A stretch of 21,297 nucleotides of DNA from an uncultured Devosia sp. Lineage in GTDB: Bacteria; Pseudomonadota; Alphaproteobacteria; Rhizobiales; Devosiaceae. The stretch lies in NCBI RefSeq assembly GCF_946479885.1, contig NZ_CAMLHM010000061.1, positions 1 through 21,297 on the forward strand, read 5' to 3'. Of this stretch, positions 13,485-21,297 are shown piece by piece (position 1 is the stretch's first letter; the number at the start of each line of letters is the position of its first letter). A program made the translations under genes and the position numbers. Below the pieces are notes generated by a model that had not been told where the DNA came from, searched no databases, and saw only the letters and a list, made by a program, of their open reading frames with translations.

Positions 13485-15383
13485 TCAGGTACTCGCCGCC
13501 TTGGCATTGGCCTGCGCCACCAGCTCGTCGGGGATGTCGTCGAAGCTGGCATAGTTCATGTTGTAGAGCTTGGCGTAGAGCCCGTTCTTCTCCATGAGCT
13601 GGTCGTGGTTGCCGGTTTCGATCAGCTCGCCATTCTGCAGCACGATGATGCGGTCGGCCCCGCGGATGGTGGCAAGACGGTGAGCGATGACCATACCGGT
13701 GCGGCCCTCGAGCAGGGTCAGCAGCGCTTTCTGGATCTGGCGTTCGGTATAGCTGTCGATATTAGCGGTGGCCTCGTCGAGCACCAGGATCTTGGCATCG
13801 GCCACCAGGGCGCGGGCAAAGCTCAATAGCTGCCTTTGCCCCAGCGACAGGTTGGAGCCGCGCTGTTCGAGCATGCCGTCATAGCCACCGGGAAGACGGC
13901 TGATGAAGTCATGCGCGCCCACCGCCTTGGCGGCGGCAATGACATCCTCGCGGGTGGCCGAGGCTTTGTTGTAGCGGATGTTGTCGAACACCGATCCGGT
14001 GAACAGGAACGGCTCCTGCAGCACCATGGCCACCTGCTCGCCGAGGGATTGCTGGGTCACGTCGCGCACGTCGTGACCACCCACTAGCACGGCGCCGGAC
14101 TGCACTTCGTAGAAGCGATGCACCAGCGACATGGCCGAGGTCTTGCCCGAGCCGGTGGGCCCGACCAGCGCGACGGTCTCGCCCGGGTTCACCTTGAAGC
14201 TGACATGCTTGAGCACGGGACGGTCGGCACTATAGCCAAAGACCACGTCGCGGAACTCGACCGAGCCATCCATGTCGCGGCTGAGCTCGATGGCATCGGG
14301 CTTGTCATTGATGGAGGCAGGGATATCGAGCACTTCGGTGATGCGACGGCCCGAGGTCATGGCGCGCTGCATGATCGAATATTGCATGGTCAGCGAGCGG
14401 ATCGGGTCAAAAAAGCGCTGGATGTAGAACAGGAAGGCGACGATGACGCCGATCTCGAGCCCGCCATTGAGCACCAGCGAACCGCCAACCACCACCACGA
14501 TCGCCATGGCAATGCCGGTGAGGCTGTCGACGATAGGCACCATGACCTGGGCATAGCGCGAGCCGGTGAGCTGGGTCAGCAGGTTGTTATAGGCCTTGTC
14601 GTCATAGAGGTCGAAATTGACCTTCTGACGATCGAGATTCTGCACGGTGCGAACACCATTGATGCCCTCGGCCATCGCCCCGGCGGTGATCGAATTGGTC
14701 TCATGCGCCGCCCAGAAGGCGCGCTTGGCCGGTGGCAGCCAGAAGATGCGCACGATGAACAGGATGGGCATGGTCGAGAGGGTCAGCAAGCCCAGCCGGA
14801 AATCGAGCGTCAGCAGCACGACCACGATACCGACCAGCAGTACCATGTCGCCCACCGAGATGACCGAGGTCTCGAGGAATTCCTGCATGGAATTGACGTC
14901 GCCCTGCAGGCGGCTCATCAGCCGACCCACTTCGGTCTTGTCCATGAAGCTCAGCGACACCCGCTGCAGCTGGGCGAACATGGCCCGGCGCATGTCGAAC
15001 AGCACATTCTCGGCCACCTGCCCCACCTGGCTTTCCTGGATCCAGGACGCGGCATAATTGATGATGACCACCACCGCGAAGGTGGCCACGGCCCACGTCA
15101 GGTTGGTCGAATTGCCGCCCTCGGTCATGCCGCTGTCGATGGCGCGGCCGATGATCAGCGGGATGGCGAGCTGGGTGGCGGTGAAGACCAGCACGGCCGC
15201 TACCGACAGGTAGATCTTGAGGCGATAGGGTCGCACGAAGGCCCAGATGCGGCGGACCGTCTTGGGATCATAGGCCTTGCCGAAGATCTCCTCTTCGATG
15301 CGATGGCTGCCGACGCTGGCGCGCGGCGGGCGCTGGCCGGGATAGCTGGCGGTGTCGCGCTCGTCCTCTTCGATGGCGCTCAT
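13485..15383 (-). CDS. ABC exporter half-transporter, subunit with canonical catalytic Glu
   Basis: 632 residues from ATG 15383. The membrane domain covers about residues 45-350 with six segments; the nucleotide-binding domain covers about 375-615. Walker A is GPTGSGKTS (408-416), Q-loop MVLQEPFLF, signature LSLGQ (512-516, Leu in place of the usual Gly), Walker B ILVLDE with Asp536 and catalytic Glu537, switch His568. This is the MsbA/MDR-like type I exporter fold. Its start overlaps the stop of the upstream half-transporter gene by four bases (ATGA). The noncanonical signature here and the missing Glu in the partner fall in the same composite ATP site, which indicates an obligate heterodimer. 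The substrate is unknown; lipids, peptides or drugs are possible. Confidence 0.95.
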   Translation of the reverse strand: MSAIEEDERDTASYPGQRPPRASVGSHRIEEEIFGKAYDPKTVRRIWAFVRPYRLKIYLSVAAVLVFTATQLAIPLIIGRAIDSGMTEGGNSTNLTWAVATFAVVVIINYAASWIQESQVGQVAENVLFDMRRAMFAQLQRVSLSFMDKTEVGRLMSRLQGDVNSMQEFLETSVISVGDMVLLVGIVVVLLTLDFRLGLLTLSTMPILFIVRIFWLPPAKRAFWAAHETNSITAGAMAEGINGVRTVQNLDRQKVNFDLYDDKAYNNLLTQLTGSRYAQVMVPIVDSLTGIAMAIVVVVGGSLVLNGGLEIGVIVAFLFYIQRFFDPIRSLTMQYSIMQRAMTSGRRITEVLDIPASINDKPDAIELSRDMDGSVEFRDVVFGYSADRPVLKHVSFKVNPGETVALVGPTGSGKTSAMSLVHRFYEVQSGAVLVGGHDVRDVTQQSLGEQVAMVLQEPFLFTGSVFDNIRYNKASATREDVIAAAKAVGAHDFISRLPGGYDGMLEQRGSNLSLGQRQLLSFARALVADAKILVLDEATANIDSYTERQIQKALLTLLEGRTGMVIAHRLATIRGADRIIVLQNGELIETGNHDQLMEKNGLYAKLYNMNYASFDDIPDELVAQANAKAAST

Positions 15384-17236
15384 TGGGCGGCGCTCCCGAT
15401 TTCGATATCTTCGGTGGGGCGGGTCTGCAGATCATAGAGCGCGCGGTAGCGCCCGCCCTTGGCCAGCAGTTCCTCGTGGCTGCCCTGCTCGACGATCTTG
15501 CCGCCCTCGAGGAACAGGATCGTGTCGGCATGCAGCAGCGAGCTCAGCCGATGGCTGATGACCAGGGTGACCCGGTCGCTGGCATAGCGCCGGATGGCGC
15601 TGCGAATGCGGTGCTCGGTGCCCGCATCGATGGCGGCGGTGGAATCGTCGAACACCATCACGGCCGGCCGCAGCACCAGGCTACGGGCGATCGACAGGCG
15701 CTGGCGCTGGCCACCCGACAACGACACGCCGCGCTCACCCACAACGGTGGCGTAATCGGCCGGCAAGCCCATGATGTAATTGTGCAGTTGCGCGCTTTCG
15801 GCGGCCCTCTCGATCTTGGTTTCCTTGGCCCAGGGATCACCATAGGCAATGTTGTTTTCGATCGTGGTCGTGAACAGGAATGAATCCTGCTGCACCACGG
15901 CGACGGCGCGGCGCAGCGACTGCAGCGAGACCTTGCCGACATCCTGCCCATCGATGGTGATGCGGCCGCCGCTGACGTCGTAGAAGCGCGGAATGAGATG
16001 GGCGAGCGTCGACTTGCCGCTGCCCGGCACGCCGACAATGCCGATGGTCTGTCCGGCGCGCGCCTCGAAGCTCACGCCATTGAGCGTCGGGTGCGTCGCG
16101 CCCTCGTAGGTGAAGCGCACATCTTCGAAGCGCAGCGTACCCGCGGTGACCTTGAGCTCGGGCACGCCAGGCGCGTCCTCGATGGCCAGCGGCTGGTCGA
16201 GAAAGCCATAGAAGCGCTCGCCACAGGTCGAGGCGCGGGCGAAGGAATTGACCATCAGGCCGAGCTGGCGCACCGGCATCTGGAGGATGGTCATGAAGGT
16301 GAGAAAGCTCGCCAGCGTGCCGACGCTCATCTCGCCCGCGATGACCTTGTTGCCGCCCACCCAGAGGACCAGCCCCATGGCGACGAAGAAGGAGAAAGTC
16401 ATGAAGCTGGTATTGCGCACGCGGATGTCGACCCGGTCATGCGCCAGAGCCAGCGCTTCCTTGGAGGCATGGTCGAACTTGGCCAGTTCAAAATCCTGGC
16501 CCGAAAAGGCCCGGACGACGCGGATGCCGCCCAGGTTCTCCTCCATGACGCGCGACAGTGCCGACAGCTTTTCCTGCAGCGTGATCCAGGTGGCGCGCAG
16601 GGTGAGCTGCGCCACCGAGGAGCGCCAGGCGACGAAGGGCACAAAGCTCAGCGCCAGCAGCGCCAGCAGCGGATCGGTGCTGAACAGCATATAGGCGCCC
16701 ACGCCGATCAGCACCGACAGCAGCACAACGCGCACCAGGCCGGTGGCAAAGAACATGCGCAGGCCATCGAGATCGAGCAGGCCGATGGTGATCAGGTCCC
16801 CGGTATGGACCTTGTCATGATAGGAATAGGACAGGCGCTGCACCTTGTCATAGAAGGCCAGCCGCAGCTCGTAGCCGACATGGTGGCCGACCGATTCCGA
16901 ATAGTAATTCTGCAGCAGCGTGAAGAAGCCACGGGCCACCGAAACGCCCAACAGCGTCATGGCGCTCCAGAACAGGGCCTGTTCGGCGCCGGCGGCATTG
17001 GCATCCAGAATGCCCTGGGCCTGATCGACGGCGTGGCCGAGCAGGCGCGGGATCAGCAGTTGCAGGACGGAGGCCGTTATGGTCGCGCCGATCGCTGCGG
17101 CCGCCTGCCAGGGATGGCGAAACGAATAGAGGGCAATCCGCATCAATGGCCCGCGGCCCTTGCCCGCATGGGCGGCGGCCACATGGGAACGTGCATCGCC
17201 GCGTGAATGGACGCGGCCAGCCTTATCGGTGGTCAA
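15380..17236 (-). CDS. ABC exporter half-transporter, subunit with degenerate Walker B
   Basis: 618 residues if it starts at TTG 17236; a start at ATG 17143 (587 residues, just before RIALYSFRHPWQ) is also possible. The codons between them look coding and an in-frame stop lies just upstream of the TTG, but neither start has a strong ribosome binding site. Six membrane segments (about 35-325) precede the ATPase domain. Walker A is GVPGSGKST (402-410), Q-loop VVQQDSFLF, signature LSGGQ (506-510), Walker B VMVFDD with Asp531 where the catalytic Glu normally stands, switch His562. This pattern matches the degenerate-site subunit of heterodimeric exporters. It is first in the operon and overlaps the next gene by four bases. 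Residue numbers assume the TTG start. Confidence 0.93.
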   Translation of the reverse strand: MTTDKAGRVHSRGDARSHVAAAHAGKGRGPLMRIALYSFRHPWQAAAAIGATITASVLQLLIPRLLGHAVDQAQGILDANAAGAEQALFWSAMTLLGVSVARGFFTLLQNYYSESVGHHVGYELRLAFYDKVQRLSYSYHDKVHTGDLITIGLLDLDGLRMFFATGLVRVVLLSVLIGVGAYMLFSTDPLLALLALSFVPFVAWRSSVAQLTLRATWITLQEKLSALSRVMEENLGGIRVVRAFSGQDFELAKFDHASKEALALAHDRVDIRVRNTSFMTFSFFVAMGLVLWVGGNKVIAGEMSVGTLASFLTFMTILQMPVRQLGLMVNSFARASTCGERFYGFLDQPLAIEDAPGVPELKVTAGTLRFEDVRFTYEGATHPTLNGVSFEARAGQTIGIVGVPGSGKSTLAHLIPRFYDVSGGRITIDGQDVGKVSLQSLRRAVAVVQQDSFLFTTTIENNIAYGDPWAKETKIERAAESAQLHNYIMGLPADYATVVGERGVSLSGGQRQRLSIARSLVLRPAVMVFDDSTAAIDAGTEHRIRSAIRRYASDRVTLVISHRLSSLLHADTILFLEGGKIVEQGSHEELLAKGGRYRALYDLQTRPTEDIEIGSAAQ

Positions 17237-17266
17237 GGAAGTATCCAGACTTCAATATAGGTGTGG

Positions 17267-17306
17267 GTCCGGGCGGGGGCGGAGGAACCTTGGCCGAAGC
17301 CCGGAC
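17267..17306. promoter_or_regulatory. Inverted repeat upstream of the ABC exporter operon
   Basis: GTCCGGGC (17267-17274) and GCCCGGAC (17299-17306) are perfect 8-bp complements around a 24-base loop that can itself pair (GAGG with CCTT). It lies about 30 bases upstream of the TTG start. No T tract follows on either strand. It could be an operator or a leader hairpin. Confidence 0.4.
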
Positions 17307-17386
17307 AAATCAACTCGCCTCGATAATCAACGCCCGTTCGCGCTGCCATTCAAGATCGAATCTGCGCAAAAGTTCGCAAATATTAA

Positions 17387-17399
17387 CGTTGTACCAACG
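17387..17399 (-). terminator. Weak terminator-like hairpin after the DUF1624 gene
   Basis: CGTTG and CAACG flank a three-base loop. On the minus strand the hairpin is followed by TTAATATTT, 11 bases after the stop of the acyltransferase gene. The stem is only five pairs, so this is tentative. Confidence 0.3.
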
Positions 17400-17409
17400 G
17401 GTGTCGCCG

Positions 17410-18387
17410 TTATGGCGTCGCGTTGAGCTCGGGATAGATCACCGCCGAGCATTGCCGGTTCTGCGCGTCGAGCAGCGCCTGCTCGGCCGCGGTCACCATG
17501 CCGGTGTCGATGGCATTCCAGAGATCGTTGGTCTTCACGCCCTCAAGGCCGCATTGGCAATAGGTGACGCACATATCGGCCGAGGTGCCGCCCGCCTCGC
17601 AGGTGGATTGGCACGATTGCAGAAAGGTGACGTCGCGCATGGCGATCTGCGGCTGCAGCAGCGCTGCCGCGGGGTAGATCAGCCCGAGCAGGATGGGCTG
17701 GTGCAGCAGATAGATCAGCAGGCTCCAGCGCCCGAGAAAGGCCAGCAGGCGCGGCAGCCGGCCCGATGGCGCGATAGCGGCGAGGCGCGCCGACCATCCG
17801 GAGGCCAGGACCAGCCGCGCCGCGATGATGCCCACAAGCACCGCGCCGAACCACGGAAAGACCGGCACCAGGTCATTGGCCGGCGGCGGCACCTGCCAGA
17901 AGCCGAGCCATGACCAGGCCTTTTCGTTGAACAGCGGGTCCGAATAGAAAAACGGCAGCGCGATGACCACTGCCGCTACGACAGCGGCCAGCCAGAGCGG
18001 CGTGCGCACGAAAGCCAGGCCCAGGAGGCTGAACAGCGCAATGGCATGCAGCACGCCGAAATAGACAAAGCTCTGCGGGAAGGCGAAGTATGTCGCGACC
18101 GTGATGGCGAGCGCGCCGAGAAGGACGAAAATCCAGCGCCGCCAGAATCTTTGCCAGCGAATGCCGTCGCCATGGCCAAGCACCAGGCTGACGCCGGCAA
18201 GAAACAGGAAAACCGCCAGAATGCTGCGGGCAATCAGCACCCATTCCGGATCGTAACCGACATCGGCCGCGATGAAGCGGAAATAGCTGAGGTCCCAGCA
18301 CAGGTGATAGGCCGCCATGGCAATGATGGCGACGCCCCTGATGATATCGATGATGGCGAAGCGGGGGCGGGATGGGAGGTCGGTCAT
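17410..18387 (-). CDS. DUF1624 / heparan-alpha-glucosaminide N-acetyltransferase-like membrane protein with Cys-rich tail
   Basis: 325 residues. ATG 18387 has AGGGCAG about ten bases upstream. The frame stays open further upstream, but only into a repeat element. The N-terminus RFAIIDIIRGVAIIAMAAYH (Asp14, Arg17, His28) is the hallmark of the DUF1624 membrane acyltransferase family. About eight membrane segments follow, including a late LLIYLLHQPILLGLIYPAAA. After the last one, from about residue 260, is a soluble tail with six cysteines arranged C-x3-C, then C-x3-C-x-C, then a last Cys near the end. This tail is not part of the core domain. The family transfers acyl groups across membranes to sugars; the bacterial substrate is unknown. 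Confidence 0.9.
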   Translation of the reverse strand: MTDLPSRPRFAIIDIIRGVAIIAMAAYHLCWDLSYFRFIAADVGYDPEWVLIARSILAVFLFLAGVSLVLGHGDGIRWQRFWRRWIFVLLGALAITVATYFAFPQSFVYFGVLHAIALFSLLGLAFVRTPLWLAAVVAAVVIALPFFYSDPLFNEKAWSWLGFWQVPPPANDLVPVFPWFGAVLVGIIAARLVLASGWSARLAAIAPSGRLPRLLAFLGRWSLLIYLLHQPILLGLIYPAAALLQPQIAMRDVTFLQSCQSTCEAGGTSADMCVTYCQCGLEGVKTNDLWNAIDTGMVTAAEQALLDAQNRQCSAVIYPELNATP

Positions 18388-18411
18388 AATCGTGCTGCCC
18401 TGGTTCGGTGG

Positions 18412-18507
18412 CACGACCTCGTGGTTCGACAAGCTCACCATGAGGTCTACTTCTGGCCCGGTATTTCAGTAGACCTCATCCTGAGCCTGTCGAAGGACGA
18501 GGTCGTG
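18412..18507. repeat. Compound palindromic repeat, copy 1
   Basis: Two 29-bp hairpin units face each other: unit A at 18417-18445 and unit B at 18474-18502. The outer ends CACGACCTC and GAGGTCGTG and the inner ends GAGGTCTAC and GTAGACCTC are perfect complements. Each unit folds on its own through CCTC/GAGG. Unit A adds an ACCA/TGGT stem step and unit B an AGGA/TCCT step. It lies 7 bases after the recQ stop and 24 bases before the DUF1624 start. Its reading frame explains the spurious N-terminal extension of the latter (MVSLSNHE). Confidence 0.8.
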
Positions 18508-18514
18508 GCACGAA

Positions 18515-20389
<1,875 letters not shown>

Positions 20390-20402
20390 CCTGCCCTTGA
20401 AT

Positions 20403-20431
20403 CACAGGGGCGGGGTGGACCGCAAGGACGG
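20403..20431. repeat. Direct repeat copy next to the recQ start
   Basis: CACAGGGGCGGGGTG followed by CCGCAAG-ACGG, nearly identical to 20816-20843. On the minus strand it reads CACCCCGCCCCTGTG directly before the recQ ribosome binding site and can pair imperfectly with the AAGGGCAGG of that site. Confidence 0.55.
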
Positions 20432-20450
20432 GCGAGGGCTTGTGAACCGC

Positions 20451-20780
20451 TCAGACGTAGCCGAGGGCGGCAAACTGCTGCTCGAACCACCACCAACCGC
20501 CCGCGGCCAGCGCCGCAGCGATGGCAAAGGCGATCCAGCCGGCGATGGTGAAGTTCTTGTGATCGGCGTTGCGATATTCGAACCGCTCGCCAAACAGCAA
20601 AAAGGCCAGGCCGAAAACCAGGGTGAACGGCACGAGGATGAAAATCTTGGTGGAGTAGGAGATTTCGGCGACCCCGGCCTGCGCCTCGCGCAGCGGCCCC
20701 AGGGCAAAAAACCAGCCCATGGCGGCGCCCCCGATGATGAAGGCAATGCCTGCCAGCCGCAGCTTGATATCCTGTGCCAT
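20451..20780 (-). CDS. Small membrane protein, three predicted helices
   Basis: 109 residues. ATG 20780 has a G-rich ribosome binding stretch (GGGGGCGGA) right before it. Hydrophobic segments lie at about residues 10-29 (AGIAFIIGGAAMGWFFALG), 45-63 (KIFILVPFTLVFGLAFLLFG) and 78-97 (GWIAFAIAAALAAGGWWWF). A charged loop (ERFEYRNADHKN) separates the last two. The C-terminus is FEQQFAALGYV. No family was recognised and no catalytic residues are evident. It is immediately upstream of recQ on the same strand and probably co-transcribed, though a functional link to DNA repair is not suggested by the sequence. Confidence 0.8.
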   Translation of the reverse strand: MAQDIKLRLAGIAFIIGGAAMGWFFALGPLREAQAGVAEISYSTKIFILVPFTLVFGLAFLLFGERFEYRNADHKNFTIAGWIAFAIAAALAAGGWWWFEQQFAALGYV

Positions 20781-20801
20781 TCCGCCCCCAAAGCGTGCTC
20801 G

Positions 20802-20843
20802 CCCCGCCCATGCAACACAGGGGCGGGGTGAGCCGCAAGACGG
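20802..20843. repeat. GC-rich hairpin and direct repeat copy before the small membrane protein
   Basis: CCCCGCCC (20802-20809) and GGGCGGGG (20821-20828) are perfect 8-bp complements around an 11-base loop. The right arm belongs to a direct repeat (20816-20843) shared with 20403-20431. On the minus strand the hairpin ends about 20 bases before the start codon at 20780, so it would sit in the 5' leader. Confidence 0.55.
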
Positions 20844-20900
20844 CACAAATCAGTCGCCGGCGCTATCCACCGACGATTTCGCCGCCATTGGGCGGTCTCA

Positions 20901-20985
20901 GTAGACCTCATCCTGAGCCTGTCGAAGGACGAGGTCGTGGCTGGATTGGCGGACGCCCTCGTGGTTCGACAAGCTCACCATGAGG
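20901..20985. repeat. Compound palindromic repeat, copy 2 (unit order reversed)
   Basis: Unit B at 20906-20934 is identical to unit B of copy 1, and the match extends over about 44 bases including the flanking GTAGACCTC and GAGGTCGTG. Unit A at 20957-20985 is identical to unit A of copy 1. The order here is B then A, with a different 22-base spacer. It lies between the small Lys/Ser-rich gene and the small membrane-protein gene, all on the minus strand. Confidence 0.8.
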
Positions 20986-20994
20986 GCTGAGACG

Positions 20995-21273
20995 CTAGTG
21001 CGCGTGGTGTTCGGCGTTGCGTTTGCGGGTGGCTGCCGCCTTTTTGGCCGAGGCCGAACGCTCTGCCGCAGAGCGGCTGGCGCTGGCCTTGCCGTCCTCC
21101 TTGCCACGACCAGAGCCGGATTTCTTGCCGCCGCCATCATCCTTGTTGACGGTGGCCCAGGCGCGGGCTTCCGCTTCGTTGTGAGAAACGCCGCGCGCCT
21201 CGTAGCTATCCTCGATGGCAGCGGCCTTGCGTTTCTGCTTGTCCGTGTAAGCGGATTTGTCACCCTGTGGCAT
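20995..21273 (-). CDS. Small Lys/Ser/Ala-rich hydrophilic protein (family often annotated plasmid stabilization protein)
   Basis: 92 residues from ATG 21273, with AAGGAG at 21286-21281 at seven-base spacing, the strongest ribosome binding site in the window. The N-terminal half is conserved-looking: MPQGDKSAYTDKQKRKAAAI, then SHNEAEARAWATVNKDDGGG. The family is remembered from many proteobacteria under the loose label plasmid stabilization protein, and no mechanism is established to my knowledge. The second half is low complexity and very basic (GSGRGKEDGKASASRSAAER, then KKAAATRKRN), ending with histidines (AEHHAH). A nucleic-acid-binding or stress role is plausible from composition only. 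Its stop lies nine bases from the palindromic repeat copy 2. Confidence 0.85.
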   Translation of the reverse strand: MPQGDKSAYTDKQKRKAAAIEDSYEARGVSHNEAEARAWATVNKDDGGGKKSGSGRGKEDGKASASRSAAERSASAKKAAATRKRNAEHHAH

Positions 21274-21297
21274 GATCGCACTCCTTGATGGAACGAG

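Noticed and set aside
14118..15437. 439-codon plus-strand open frame, His/Asp-rich
   Set aside because: It is antisense to the ABC exporter genes. The composition is what reading the opposite strand of GC-rich coding DNA gives.
18388..18441. N-terminal extension of the DUF1624 protein beginning MVSLSNHE
   Set aside because: These codons come from the palindromic repeat. The family start and a ribosome binding site are at 18387.

Overview
The window is GC-rich, compactly packed DNA that looks like the chromosome of an alphaproteobacterium, most likely Hyphomicrobiales (a Devosia-like organism). This assignment is an inference. It rests on the gene families (DUF6384 cluster, short CoxG, PCuAC/Sco copper genes), a CtrA-type TTAA-N7-TTAA motif, and short intergenic palindromes of types common in this class. 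No rRNA, tRNA, CRISPR array, prophage or insertion sequence was seen.

Region by region. 1-920 (minus): the N-terminal part of a BMP-family ABC substrate-binding protein running off the left edge, and a candidate 40-residue membrane peptide preceded by a CtrA-like box. 921-1385 (minus): a CoxG-family SRPBCC protein. 1624-6165 (plus): the only plus-strand operon, with a TelA-like helical protein, a DUF6384 membrane protein, a coiled-coil protein with a Gly/Trp-rich tail and a uridine-kinase-like P-loop protein. A 118-bp palindromic element sits between its first two genes. 6169-7082 (minus): GNAT acetyltransferase and VOC protein. 7222-8733 (minus): a copper-delivery operon (small Cys-containing exported protein, PCuAC chaperone, Sco). 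8796-10480 (minus): a TauE/SafE permease followed by a LysR regulator. 10572-13231 (minus): two tandem secreted paralogs with six matching cysteines. 13485-17236 (minus): two overlapping half-ABC exporter genes whose motifs predict a heterodimer with one degenerate ATP site. 17410-18387 (minus): a DUF1624-type acyltransferase with a Cys-rich tail. 18515-20780 (minus): RecQ helicase downstream of a small three-helix membrane protein. 20995-21273 (minus): a small Lys/Ser-rich protein.

How the genes work together. The copper operon fits assembly of the CuA site of cytochrome oxidase. The two ABC subunits are translationally coupled and should form one exporter. The plus-strand operon is the least characterised part and the best candidate for a new system: two soluble helical or coiled-coil proteins, one single-pass membrane protein and a small kinase-like enzyme, tightly spaced, possibly an envelope-associated assembly. 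The remaining genes are ordinary accessory or housekeeping genes.

Several intergenic gaps hold palindromic repeats (2875-2992, 7117-7203, 13312-13470, 18412-18507, 20901-20985). In the last two, the repeat arms show compensatory base changes, which argues that the folded form matters. All calls come from reading the sequence; no database search was possible.
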